Origin: Amphimedon queenslandica
Lineage: Eukaryota > Porifera > Demospongiae > Haplosclerida > Niphatidae
Assembly: GCF_000090795.2 (NCBI RefSeq)
Contig: NW_003546500.1
Coordinates: 32,677-93,352, forward strand
DNA length: 60,676 nt
Reading direction: 5' to 3'
The notes under the pieces are model-generated. The model saw nothing but the letters and a program-made list of their open reading frames with translations. It searched no databases and was not told the DNA's origin. Below are positions 1 to 9,360 of the stretch, piece after piece. How positions within the stretch are numbered: position 1 is the stretch's first letter; each line of letters starts with the position of its first letter. Both the position numbers and the translations under genes were made by a program.

Positions 1-1
1 T

Positions 2-493
2 GGTATCAGTTATTCTCAGATATGTGGTAGAGTAACAGGATATCAATATGGATCACCTGATGCTGTTCGACCTGATAACACAAATATTGATTCTCCATAC
101 GTTGATGGTGTTAGTATCACTCGTGGGTCTCCTCGTCAACATGTCTGGACACTAATGGCTGGTAGTAGTGAAGCAAGTTCTGCATCAAATTCATGTCCAT
201 GTAATACTGGCAGTTCAGTATCATTGCAGTCTTTTATTGGTAATAACTACTTCTGTGAATCAGGGACTAGTATTAGCAGTGCATCAAATACTCTATACAC
301 TGATCAACTCTGGGATGGTTATAGCTACTATTGTCGTTCTCTTGAATCACCTTGCTGCAATAATGGCCCATGGTTTCACAGAGACTATGGTAGCAATACC
401 ACTACTGACTATATTGAGTTGAGGGTCTGTGCTGATCAGGAAACAGCAGATGAGGATACTCCTGTTAGTTATTATGAGATTTATGTTAAGTAG
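2..493 (+). CDS. Fibrinogen-like type II membrane protein, 3' part only (array member 1)
   Basis: The reading frame is open from base 2 and runs to a TAG at 491-493, so only the last ~163 residues of the head domain are in the window. Motifs shared with the complete copies are visible in order: SYSQICGRVTGYQ, YVDGVSITRGSPRQHVWT, a CPC pair, NYFCESG, LWDG, a CC pair, WFHRDYG, TDYIELRVCAD and the closing YYEIYVK. Upstream sequence is outside the window, so the tail, membrane helix and stalk cannot be judged. No stops or shifts occur in the visible part. The sequence is closest to the subfamily B heads found at 32-57 kb. The head is a presumed extracellular ligand-binding domain; no ligand can be inferred. 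Confidence 0.85.
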   Translation, partial: GISYSQICGRVTGYQYGSPDAVRPDNTNIDSPYVDGVSITRGSPRQHVWTLMAGSSEASSASNSCPCNTGSSVSLQSFIGNNYFCESGTSISSASNTLYTDQLWDGYSYYCRSLESPCCNNGPWFHRDYGSNTTTDYIELRVCADQETADEDTPVSYYEIYVK

Positions 494-1036
494 TGAAGTG
501 TGTGTGTGTGTGTGACATATATTTTAATTCAGTAATTTGATTCCCGTTCTTATTATTGCATTTTTTAGAAAATTTAAACTTTTACCAGTATCTAACATTT
601 GTTTGTCCTATAAGGAAATATTTATGAATCAGCAGATTGCTTGTGACAGTTAACGCTTATACCACACTATATAGTGCTATGTATACTAATTGCAAATGGA
701 GACTTCTTGTTGATGCATGATTTGTAGTAATTCATGGTCATGGTTTTACAAGTATCTTGTATGATAATAAAGCTATTTCATGTGATGATTTTAAGTGTTA
801 GTAGTATAAAGTTACTGTATGACTAGATATCAACCAAAAATTTGAATTATCACAAATATTCTTCGCTTGTTATTATTGTCACATATCACTCATGCAGTAA
901 TTACCAAAAATATTTTAATTATTATTTACTAATATGATTATATATACTACAAAACAACTATTGCTACTACATACATGTAGGAGTGTAGGCTTCTTGTTAT
1001 TATAGTCTGGAATTGGCTGCTTCATTCCTGTTAGCA
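494..1036. other. Intergenic spacer between array members 1 and 2
   Basis: AT-rich sequence with a short (GT)n run at about 497-513. I see no coding potential, RNA gene or recognisable repeat. It must hold the 3' UTR of the left partial gene and the promoter of the gene that starts at 1037. Confidence 0.5.
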
Positions 1037-2425
1037 ATGGAAGTAAAGAATGATTATGAGGTACCAGATGCTGTACAGAATCAAGAGAATCCTTACAAAC
1101 TGGTTGATTTCAACACTAATGTAAGTAAGGATGATGGTCAATCAAGAGAAGCTACAGCATCATGGAATAAAGGATCAAAGCAGTCAATATGGAGTACACC
1201 ATTAGTAGTTAGTACTGTGTTGCAATGCCTCATTGTGTTACTACTGGTGGCTATACTTTGCCTATTACTGGTTCAATCGGCTGCTAGAGATGCTATATCT
1301 ACCAGTACCAGTACAACTACTGCTGGTAACAATAAATATCCTAACTTTACTCAATGGGCTAATGATATAGCATCTAAAGTTAACAGCAATGTAACAGGGA
1401 GCCTTCCTGACTTCAATGAATGGGCTAATGGTGTATCACGAAATACCCTTCAACTATTTCAGAACAATACCAACTTCACTGAACTTGATAAACAAATCTT
1501 ACAAACTACAAGAGATTCTGCACAAAAGCTCATTAACATTGTCAATACTCTCTCTAATCTACAAGACACCAGTACCTCTACTGCTGGAGTGGTTAATGAT
1601 ATACTACTAATAGCACAAGAACTATTAGTACTACACAATGACTCAACTACTTTACCTACATCTTGTAAAGAGATTAAGGAGAGACAACCTAACAGTTCAT
1701 CAGGTTTGTATCAACTGGCATCTGCTACTGGAGGATCTACATACACTGCCTACTGTAATATGGAAACATTGTGTGGTTCAGAAGGAGGATGGACAAGACT
1801 AGCATATCTGGATATGTCTGATGCTACACAGAACTGTCCTTCTGGGTTTAGACTGTACTACTCAGGAGGAGTTAGAGCTTGTGGTAGGACTACCAATGGT
1901 CCTGGCTGTGTATCTGTTACATACCCAACTAATATCAGTTATTCTCAGATATGTGGTAGAGTAACAGGATACCAATATTTCTCATCAGATGCATTTAATC
2001 ATAACAATATCAATTCTTTTTATGTTGATGGTGTTAGTATCACTCGTGGGTCTCCTCGTAAACATGTCTGGACATTTGCAAATGGAGTATCTGGCTCTTA
2101 TAATTATGCCCAAGCTATATGTCCATGTGCATCAGGGAGCTCCCAGACTGTCCCATTTTTTGTGGGATACCATTATTTCTGTGAGTCCGGTACTCAAGAT
2201 TCTAGTTGGTCACCTGTTCTCTACACATCTGATCCACTCTGGGATGGTCAAGGTTGTGGTTCTAATGAAGCACCTTGCTGCTCTGCTCCAGGGCTACCAT
2301 GGTTTCACAGAGACTATGGTAGTAGCACTACCACTACTGACTATATTGAGTTGAGGGTGTGTGCTGATCAAGGAATAGCAGATGAAGACAGTCCTGTTGG
2401 TTATTATGAGATTTACGTCAAGTAA
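1037..2425 (+). CDS. Fibrinogen-like type II membrane protein, subfamily B (462 aa)
   Basis: The protein is one uninterrupted exon. The frame is open upstream to a TTG at 1013, but the ATG at 1037 matches the start of paralogs and is preferred. Residues 1-53 form a charged cytoplasmic tail with a tyrosine in ENPYKLVDF; residues ~54-79 are a membrane helix; there is no signal peptide, so an N-in/C-out type II topology is expected. The stalk carries one SLPDFNEWANG unit, several N-x-T/S sites (NVT, NNTNFT, NDST) and a heptad-like stretch around ILQTTRDSAQKLINIVNTL. The head starts near residue 208 with SCKEIK, then SSGLYQL, YCNM and GGWTRLAYLDM, which resembles the start of a fibrinogen C-terminal domain, and continues with a family-specific part ending in EIYVK. 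A receptor or lectin role is inference. Confidence 0.85.
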   Translation: MEVKNDYEVPDAVQNQENPYKLVDFNTNVSKDDGQSREATASWNKGSKQSIWSTPLVVSTVLQCLIVLLLVAILCLLLVQSAARDAISTSTSTTTAGNNKYPNFTQWANDIASKVNSNVTGSLPDFNEWANGVSRNTLQLFQNNTNFTELDKQILQTTRDSAQKLINIVNTLSNLQDTSTSTAGVVNDILLIAQELLVLHNDSTTLPTSCKEIKERQPNSSSGLYQLASATGGSTYTAYCNMETLCGSEGGWTRLAYLDMSDATQNCPSGFRLYYSGGVRACGRTTNGPGCVSVTYPTNISYSQICGRVTGYQYFSSDAFNHNNINSFYVDGVSITRGSPRKHVWTFANGVSGSYNYAQAICPCASGSSQTVPFFVGYHYFCESGTQDSSWSPVLYTSDPLWDGQGCGSNEAPCCSAPGLPWFHRDYGSSTTTTDYIELRVCADQGIADEDSPVGYYEIYVK

Positions 2426-2967
2426 TGATTGTTTGATTACTTGCGTGCTTCTCACTAACTTTCTTTTGCTTTTTTGCTATTAGTAAGTTTTTGCTATTCT
2501 TATTGTTATGGCTATCTTCCATTGTTTTGTTAGTATGTTTAAACAGCAAAGTAGTCGGCCTCAATTTATTTATTTTTCTTTTTAAAAAATTTACTTCTAC
2601 AAAAATTGTGTATACAATTGTAGTGTGCGTAACCAGGAACAGTAGTGAATGGACAATTGGCAAGCTTTCACTAATGATACTAGTCCAGCAATTAATTTAC
2701 TGTTACTTCATGACAATGCACATTTCATTTTACATAAAGCTGACTTATCCATTATAACTCAAGTCGTTAATAGCTGCTGTCTTGGGTAACTATAAATTAA
2801 AAATACTGTGTGTATAATGACAACAGTATATGTAATAGTAATAATTTGGCTGCTGTCACTATACTCACAATATTTATTAATACAACAATCACTACTCATT
2901 CTCATTACTCTACAGCAGCGCAGCAGCATTATAAGCTATTGCTTGATAATCTATTGCTAACAAACCA
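2426..2967. other. Intergenic spacer
   Basis: AT-rich sequence with no coding region I can support; short ORFs here on both strands lack any family similarity. It should contain the promoter of the gene starting at 2968. Confidence 0.45.
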
Positions 2968-4659
2968 ATGGCAGACTCACCAGCTACTGGCCTACCTTTA
3001 AAACAAGAAACAGTTACAAGGAAAGAGGAGGAGAGAGAGAAAGAAACAAATATTGATCATGTTTATGAAAAGCCAGACATCATAATAGATTCAGAGGACA
3101 AAGAGAAGTATATATATGAACAAGTGGAGGATAAGAAGAAAGATGTAACTGTCAAAGAAACAGTGAAGTACGTATCTGTAAAGGAGGAGGAGGAGAGTTT
3201 GACAGAAGAGGGGGCCATAGGTTACAAGGTAAAGAAGAAGAAAATCGTTGAGGTTCATAAATCAAAAAAGGAGAAGAAAAAGAAGAATTTATTTAAAAAA
3301 GGGCTCACGAGCATAAAAGATAATATCAAAGGTTTTTTAAAGAGTGGTACACTGAATAAGCTCCAGGTTGGACTCCAGGCAGTTACTCTGTTAGCATTTG
3401 TTTCACTGACTGGTCTCTCTGGTAAGATACTGCAACAAACTTCACAAGAACCGGTTGCTAGTGATATGAACACATCATCAAGTGTAATGGAGTTTGCTCA
3501 AGAAGTCAATGCTGCAATAGAGCAAGCACTGGGGAATGGTAATGTTACTAATAAAGCATTGGCAGAGCTAGCAAATCAAGTAATAGCAGCCAATATGGAG
3601 CTCAATGAACAAACCAATGATATAATCAATGCAACACAGAGGACTGGTGATAATATGGATCGGGTTGAAGGTTTGGTGCTTGAACAAGTTGAAGTATCTC
3701 GAAATAAGTCACTCGTCCTCAATGAGCTGATTAAATCAACAGTTGATGCTATGAATAGACTCAACAACATAACAGCCACACTGTCTAATATCAGTAACAA
3801 CAGTGCATCATCTACTCAAGTGATCAGTGATCTATTAATGGTTGTTAATGAATTGGCTAAAATACAAAACATGACAGATCAATTGGTAAAGGAGCCTATG
3901 TCTTGTAAAGAGATCAAGTTAAGGTTACCAAACAGCATCACTGGCTACTACTTTATAAATAATCAAACCATTTACTGTAATATGGAGGAGCTGTGTAGTT
4001 CAGGAGGAGGATGGACAAGACTAGGCTACCTGGATATGACTGATGCTACACAGAACTGTCCTTCTGGGTTTAGACTATATCCTACAGATGATATTAGAGC
4101 TTGTGGTAGACCAGCAACAAACAGTGGTAGCTGTGCATCAGTTCAGTTCCCATCTAATGGTATCAGTTATTCTCAGATATGTGGTAGAGTAACAGGATAT
4201 CAAGTTGGTCATCCTGATGCATCACACATACCAACAGCTCAAGATAGAAATGACATCAATTCTCCTTACGTTGATGGTGTTAGTATCACTCGTGGGTCTC
4301 CTCGTAAACATGTTTGGACACTAATGGCTGGACAGTCGGAAAAACGAAACACTAATACAAATTGTCCATGTAATTTTGGCAGTAATGTTAACGTACAATC
4401 GATAGTTGGGAGCCATTATTACTGTGAATCTGGTAATCCAACAGAACAAATTGCAGATCAAGTTTTATATCCAATGGATCCTCTATGGGATGGTAATGAT
4501 TGTCATTCTCTTGAAGCTTCTTGTTGTGATGGTCTCCCATGGTTTCACAGAATATTTAATGCCCTCACTACTGACTACATTGAGTTGAGGGCGTGCGATA
4601 ATGCAGCAACCACTATTGAAGATGCCATTGTTAGCCTTTATGAGATATATGTACAGTAA
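2968..4659 (+). CDS. Divergent fibrinogen-like membrane protein with a long charged tail (563 aa)
   Basis: Single exon. The N-terminal ~130 residues are unlike the other members: very rich in Lys and Glu (runs such as KVKKKKIVEVHKSKK) with tyrosines in HVYEKP and YIYEQV. A weak membrane helix follows at about residues 133-152 (VGLQAVTLLAFVSLTGL). The stalk is Asn/Gln-rich with many N-glycosylation sequons (NMT, NIT, NNS) and no 22-residue repeat. The head from SCKEIKLRLPNS to YEIYVQ is family-typical (GGGWTRLGYLDMTD, ICGRVTGYQ, RGSPRKHVWT, CCDGLPWFHR). WFHR is followed by IFNAL instead of DYG. It sits between a subfamily B gene and subfamily A genes and may be an old lineage. The function of the basic/acidic tail is unknown. 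Confidence 0.82.
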   Translation: MADSPATGLPLKQETVTRKEEEREKETNIDHVYEKPDIIIDSEDKEKYIYEQVEDKKKDVTVKETVKYVSVKEEEESLTEEGAIGYKVKKKKIVEVHKSKKEKKKKNLFKKGLTSIKDNIKGFLKSGTLNKLQVGLQAVTLLAFVSLTGLSGKILQQTSQEPVASDMNTSSSVMEFAQEVNAAIEQALGNGNVTNKALAELANQVIAANMELNEQTNDIINATQRTGDNMDRVEGLVLEQVEVSRNKSLVLNELIKSTVDAMNRLNNITATLSNISNNSASSTQVISDLLMVVNELAKIQNMTDQLVKEPMSCKEIKLRLPNSITGYYFINNQTIYCNMEELCSSGGGWTRLGYLDMTDATQNCPSGFRLYPTDDIRACGRPATNSGSCASVQFPSNGISYSQICGRVTGYQVGHPDASHIPTAQDRNDINSPYVDGVSITRGSPRKHVWTLMAGQSEKRNTNTNCPCNFGSNVNVQSIVGSHYYCESGNPTEQIADQVLYPMDPLWDGNDCHSLEASCCDGLPWFHRIFNALTTDYIELRACDNAATTIEDAIVSLYEIYVQ

Positions 4660-5144
4660 CTGAAGCAGAAAAAACACTCAAACATATTATCATTAATACA
4701 TACATGCATTATGCATACATTTATATATGCATGTGTGCATTACTGTAGATTGGCATTCATTAGTTGTAGTGCCAAACAAAAAGTTAATTACTTTACTAAT
4801 TTGGCTCACTTTCCATAGAAGTTGTAGTATAATATAGCCTATTGTTGTAATATTTACTGCCAATATCACATTTGTTCTGTTAGCTTCTTGAATAGGCTGT
4901 CTGCTTGTATTTTTATTAATAACTGTGACTTTGCTGCTGTTGGTGGCATACAATTTAAATAAGAATAAAATTAATAGAGCAATTAATCAAATATGGCAAA
5001 ATAGCTTTAGTGTAGTATAAAGTTAATAAAACAGCATTATTATTATTATTATCTCAGCCAGCAAAAAGAGTAAAAGTATTATACTATAAATCAAATATGA
5101 TAATTATAATGGATCAGCTAGTACAAGAGGGCGTTCATATTTAT
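4660..5144. other. Spacer between convergent genes
   Basis: The plus-strand gene ending at 4659 and the minus-strand gene ending at 5145 converge here, so this is 3' UTR and spacer. It holds a short (TTA)n run at about 5037-5051. No gene is supported. Confidence 0.5.
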
Positions 5145-6746
5145 TTATTTGACGTAGAACTCATAGGTCTTAATGAGTGTGTCCTCGTTGTTGTAAACAC
5201 CTTCATCTCCACAGATCCTCAACTCCAGTCCAAGGCTTGACGACGTGTTACCAAAGTCCCTATGGAACCAAGGAAGCATGGAAGAAGTACAGCAAGGAGC
5301 TTCATTGCTACTGCAGCCTTGACCGTCCCATAACGGATCGTTACCATACACCCGAACTTGAGTTCCCCAGTTAGGGTTACCTGACTCACAGTAGTAGTTC
5401 TGGCCTACAAATGATTGGAGGGATTGGGTGCTAGTGCTGGAGCAAGGGCAAATGTAATCAGTTGCACCAGCTCTTTGTGTATAGCCGGCCATGAAACTCC
5501 ATATATGTTCCCTGGGGTACCCACGAGTGATACTGACTCCATCGGTGTAATAAGAATCGATGTTGTAATGATTAGTACTAATGGCATTAGCATCAGGGCT
5601 ACCAAACTGATAACCAATAACTTTACCACATATTTGAGTGTAGTTGATGCCATTGGTAGGAAACTGTATTGGAGTGCTGCAGCTGGGGGCCCAACTGTTT
5701 CGTCCACAAGCTCTAACTCCTCTTCCAGTATCAACAAAATATCGGAGTCCAGATGGGCAGGTCTGTGAAAGGTCAGTCATGTCGAGGTAACCAATCCTTG
5801 TCCATCCTCCTCCAGAGCCACAAAGTGTGTCCATGTTGCAGTAAAGGTTCCGACTGTTAACATGATAGTATCCACTGGGACCGTTCGGAAGAACTTGCTT
5901 GATCTGGCTACAGGAAACTGGTGTTATTGAGTTAAAAAGAGCTGAAGCATTTTGAAGCTCTAGCAGTTCTTCTACGCCTATTAATATATCATCAACCACT
6001 CCAGCAGCAGTTTCAGTGGTTCCCTTAATGTTACTGACTGTGCTCGATATTCCTTGTAAGCTAAGACTGTTTTCATCTGCTTTGTCCATCACTTGGCCTA
6101 GAGTGTCACTGATGTTTTGAACTGTGACTGACTGATCGTTTGTGACACTGTGGATATCACTCACTTTAGTAGCAGTGTCTTGGGCTGTATTTGAGACCTG
6201 GTTTAACTGACCTTGTAAAATCTGGCCTAGTTGCATTAGGAGGCTGCTGTAATTCTGACCAGCTTCTAGATCAATGTTAGTGTAGTTGACTATACCATCT
6301 ACTTTCATTGTTGTGTTTTGTAGCATGTAGAGCATTTGCATTAGCTTTGCATCCACCATTTGGTTCCAAGCTGAGCTACCATCCCTTGTCATGTTAATGA
6401 GAGTATCCAATTTGCTTGATAACTGAGGGCCAAAGTGTGCACTGCAGTTACATTCAGGCCCTCCTACACCAGCAGTACTGCCTCCAGTACTAGCTCCAGT
6501 GCTAGCTCCAGTACTATCACACATATCTACTGTATTCAAGTGTGTTAGTGTAACACCATTGATGCCCAGTAGTATTATAAGGATAAGGATTATGAAGACT
6601 TGTATACCAATGATACAGAACAGGCCTTTCCTTCCAGCTGGGACAGAATCGTGTATCTGCAAGTTAGCTACAGGTCGTTGAGGAAATTCATCTTTTCCAT
6701 CATACTGGTCAACCTCATAAAGGTGCTTACTATCATCTTCCTCCAT
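5145..6746 (-). CDS. Fibrinogen-like type II membrane protein, subfamily A (533 aa)
   Basis: Single exon, ATG at 6746. The tail (1-41) carries the subfamily A signature: KHLYEVDQYDGKDEFPQ, then NLQIHDSVPAGRK just before the membrane helix at ~42-64 (IIGIQVFIILILIILLGING). The stalk is the most divergent of subfamily A: it lacks the QLG...VDDMRSVVDEHL block, is longer (residues ~70-280), and contains many sequons (NMT, NTT, NYS, NIS). Its last part (GVVDDILIGVEELLELQNAS) rejoins the family. The head has GGGWTRIGYLDMTDLSQTC and ends TYEFYVK. It is the only array gene on the minus strand in the left arm and diverges from the gene at 7591. Confidence 0.84.
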   Translation of the reverse strand: MEEDDSKHLYEVDQYDGKDEFPQRPVANLQIHDSVPAGRKGLFCIIGIQVFIILILIILLGINGVTLTHLNTVDMCDSTGASTGASTGGSTAGVGGPECNCSAHFGPQLSSKLDTLINMTRDGSSAWNQMVDAKLMQMLYMLQNTTMKVDGIVNYTNIDLEAGQNYSSLLMQLGQILQGQLNQVSNTAQDTATKVSDIHSVTNDQSVTVQNISDTLGQVMDKADENSLSLQGISSTVSNIKGTTETAAGVVDDILIGVEELLELQNASALFNSITPVSCSQIKQVLPNGPSGYYHVNSRNLYCNMDTLCGSGGGWTRIGYLDMTDLSQTCPSGLRYFVDTGRGVRACGRNSWAPSCSTPIQFPTNGINYTQICGKVIGYQFGSPDANAISTNHYNIDSYYTDGVSITRGYPREHIWSFMAGYTQRAGATDYICPCSSTSTQSLQSFVGQNYYCESGNPNWGTQVRVYGNDPLWDGQGCSSNEAPCCTSSMLPWFHRDFGNTSSSLGLELRICGDEGVYNNEDTLIKTYEFYVK

Positions 6747-7590
6747 TTCTGATTAATCTTTGGTAGCTAAGACACGCAAAAGAGCCAGTAGTATAGGTAA
6801 ATAGTGCAACTAAGGGTGGGCTGCTGCTGCTGCAGTAGAAAGGGGAGGATAAGATGTGATTCATTAGCAGTAATGCTAATTAGACTGGGTCTCATGACAG
6901 CTCAAATGTCATTCATTAGTATCATGAGATGAGCATGCAGCCTCCTTTTTGCAGTATCAGGTATTTGGGACAATGTCAAGTGCAGTTATACTTGGTGATT
7001 TATGTTGCATAATGTTAAACAAACACTTCACATGAATTATGCAGTATAGTACATAACTCTGTTAGAATCAGTTAAATGTAGTGTGTATGTTCAATTTTTG
7101 AATATTCTCTCCCCAAAATCCCTGTACTACACACAGGGACTTTAGTTCAATTTGGAGCAGCTTCAAAAATTTTACCAAAATTAAAAAAATTCATTTTTAT
7201 AATTCTATTTGATATGTATACAAGTCCTTATGCCATGTAAAATTGGATTTTTAACGAATTTTTCAAAGTGCTCAAAAATCAGATCAAAGTCCCTGTACTA
7301 TAGTACAGGAATTTTGGCCAAATTTGTAAAAAAATCCAATCTTGTTTGGAATCAGCTAAAACCTTCTGTACATTACAAGTACATGTACAGCTATGTATTA
7401 TAAAATTAGCATTGTCTCCTAATATTAAATAACCTCTTGGCCAAGTTTTGGGTGTGTCAGTGATGAATACTTACCATCAGTCTGTACAGTAAGACTATGA
7501 ATGTAATAAACATATTGTTACACCTCTTCCATTTAGACAATAAACAAGACAGCAATATACAACTAGAGCTATACAGTTTCTATCTTCACA
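6747..7590. other. Divergent intergenic region with a dispersed-repeat copy
   Basis: This region lies between two head-to-head subfamily A genes and must hold both promoters. About 7090-7340 is a copy of the dispersed repeat with the CCTGTACTATAGTACAGG palindrome (best half-sites near 7120-7140 and 7287-7306). A promoter-proximal box for the rightward gene lies at 7497-7530. Nothing coding is visible. Confidence 0.55.
7497..7530 (+). promoter_or_regulatory. Promoter-proximal box (variant) of subfamily A gene at 7591
   Basis: The sequence reads TGAATGTAAT, a gap, then GTTACACCTC about 60-95 bases before the ATG. It is a weaker version of the box TGAATCTCA ... GTTACACC found at the same distance before five other subfamily A genes. 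A core promoter or initiator role is inferred from position and conservation only. Confidence 0.4.
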
Positions 7591-9039
7591 ATGGAGGACA
7601 CTGCAGACAACAAGAATCTTTATGAAGTCAGTGAGTATGATGGAAAGGATGACTTCCCTCATCAACCCATCAGTAACATTGAAATACATGATAGCATCAC
7701 AACTGGAAGGAAAGGCCTGCTTGTTCTGGTAGGCATTCAAGCCTTCATAATCCTTATCCTTATAATACTACTGGGTATCAATGGTGTTACACTAACACAC
7801 TTGAATACAGTAGATATGTGTGATAGTACTGGAGCTAGTACTGGAGCTAGTACTGGTGGTCTTGGAAACACAGCAACTGATAATGCAACTGCTCAAATAC
7901 TTGACATTACCAGACGCATCCTTAGCTACAAGGCCAATGATACAATGTATGCTCAAAGCAGTGCTAGTATGCTTCAAGGTCTCAGTGCTAATGTGAGCCA
8001 ACTCTCCCAGCAGTTGGGGACCACTGATGATAAGATTGATGATATCAGGAGCATGGGCTATGAGCAAATGGGTCTCTTCCTTAACATGTCTGACTATCTT
8101 TATCAAGTACTTCAGACAACAGGACAGTCTGCTCAAAGACTAGTGAACATTGTCAATACTCTCTCTAATATCAAGGAGACTGCTACTACTTCTTCTGCAG
8201 TAACTGATGATATACTAGTCATAGTTGAGGAACTATTAACACTGCAGAATGCTTCTTCTATCTTTAACTCTATAACACCAGTTGCCTGTAAGGATATTAA
8301 GGCAGTCCTACCTAACAGTCCTTCTGGTTACTATCACGTTAACAGTCGCAATATTTACTGTAACATGGATGAGCTCTGTGGTTCAGGAGGAGGATGGACA
8401 AGACTAGGCTATCTGGATATGACCGACGCTTCTCAAAGCTGTCCTGCTGGGTTTAGACTGTATCAAGTTGGAGGAGTCAGAGCTTGTGGTAGACCAGTAA
8501 CAAACAGTGGTAGTACTGTATCAGTTAGCTTCCCAACTAACGGTATCAAATATACACAGATTTGTGGGCGAGTAACAGGATACCAGTATTGCTCAACTGA
8601 TGCATTTTATCAACAAATTGACATCAATTCTCCTTATGTTGATGGTGTTAGTATCACTCGTGGGTCTCCTCGTGAACATGTCTGGTCATTTGCATCAGGT
8701 GTTTCTGATACCCACACTAACCATGCACCTCTAATGTGTCCCTGTGCTACTGGGAGCACACAAAACGTCCCTGCATTCATTGGCCAGCATTACTTTTGTG
8801 AGTCCGGAAATCACAACAGCTGGTGGAGCCAAGTCCTTTACACATCAGATCCACTCTGGGATGGTCAAGGTTGTGGAGTATATGAGGGTCCATGCTGTGC
8901 TGCTCCTGGTCTCCCATGGTTTCACAGAGACTATGGTACTAACTCCACTAGTTATGATATTGAGTTGAGGGTCTGTGGTAACCAGGAGACCAATGATGAA
9001 GATAGTCCTGTCAGCTATTATGAGATATACGTCAAGTGA
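7591..9039 (+). CDS. Fibrinogen-like type II membrane protein, subfamily A (482 aa)
   Basis: Single exon starting ATGGAGGAC. The tail has NKNLYEVSEYDGKDDFP; the membrane helix is at ~42-64 (VGIQAFIILILIILLGING), followed by HLNTVDMCDSTGAST. The stalk segment ITRRILSYKANDTMYAQ through YLYQVLQTTGQSAQR is almost identical to the stalk of the next gene, suggesting recent duplication or conversion. The head starts near residue 230 at ACKDIKAVLPNSPSG and is intact to YYEIYVK. It contains the DPLWDGQGCG and CCAAPGLPWFHRDYG motifs. No stops or shifts. Confidence 0.86.
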   Translation: MEDTADNKNLYEVSEYDGKDDFPHQPISNIEIHDSITTGRKGLLVLVGIQAFIILILIILLGINGVTLTHLNTVDMCDSTGASTGASTGGLGNTATDNATAQILDITRRILSYKANDTMYAQSSASMLQGLSANVSQLSQQLGTTDDKIDDIRSMGYEQMGLFLNMSDYLYQVLQTTGQSAQRLVNIVNTLSNIKETATTSSAVTDDILVIVEELLTLQNASSIFNSITPVACKDIKAVLPNSPSGYYHVNSRNIYCNMDELCGSGGGWTRLGYLDMTDASQSCPAGFRLYQVGGVRACGRPVTNSGSTVSVSFPTNGIKYTQICGRVTGYQYCSTDAFYQQIDINSPYVDGVSITRGSPREHVWSFASGVSDTHTNHAPLMCPCATGSTQNVPAFIGQHYFCESGNHNSWWSQVLYTSDPLWDGQGCGVYEGPCCAAPGLPWFHRDYGTNSTSYDIELRVCGNQETNDEDSPVSYYEIYVK

Positions 9040-9282
9040 AGAGTATTAAAACTAGATACATTGTAAATCCTGCATTTTACATTTTTTTGCTGCTTAATTT
9101 TCTTTTTTGCTTATTGATGTTTGTTCCATCTGCATTTTTAAATTTTTTGGAATCTTTTTTTAAATAGAAGTAATTATTTCAGAAGGAACTGAATGTACAA
9201 TGAATCACTATCATAAGTTATTGTGTACAAGCATTTTTGTATTCCTTATGATTCTCATTAGTACAGTTCCAAAAAACAAATA

Positions 9283-9310
9283 GTGAATCTCATAAAAAAA
9301 TTACACCCCA
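9283..9310 (+). promoter_or_regulatory. Promoter-proximal box of subfamily A gene at 9361
   Basis: GTGAATCTCAT, an A-rich gap, then TTACACCCC, about 78 bases before the ATG. It matches the box before the genes at 11072, 13735 and 16159. Confidence 0.45.
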
Positions 9311-9360
9311 TACTAAGAGCTATAAGCTGCCATACAGTATAGGGAGGCTATCCTACAGTC

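Noticed and set aside
1013..1036. Upstream TTG start for the gene at 1037 (and TTG/GTG starts at 12898, 16117, 34031, 37169 and 45014)
   Set aside because: Eukaryotic initiation at these codons is unlikely and the next ATG aligns with paralog starts in each case.
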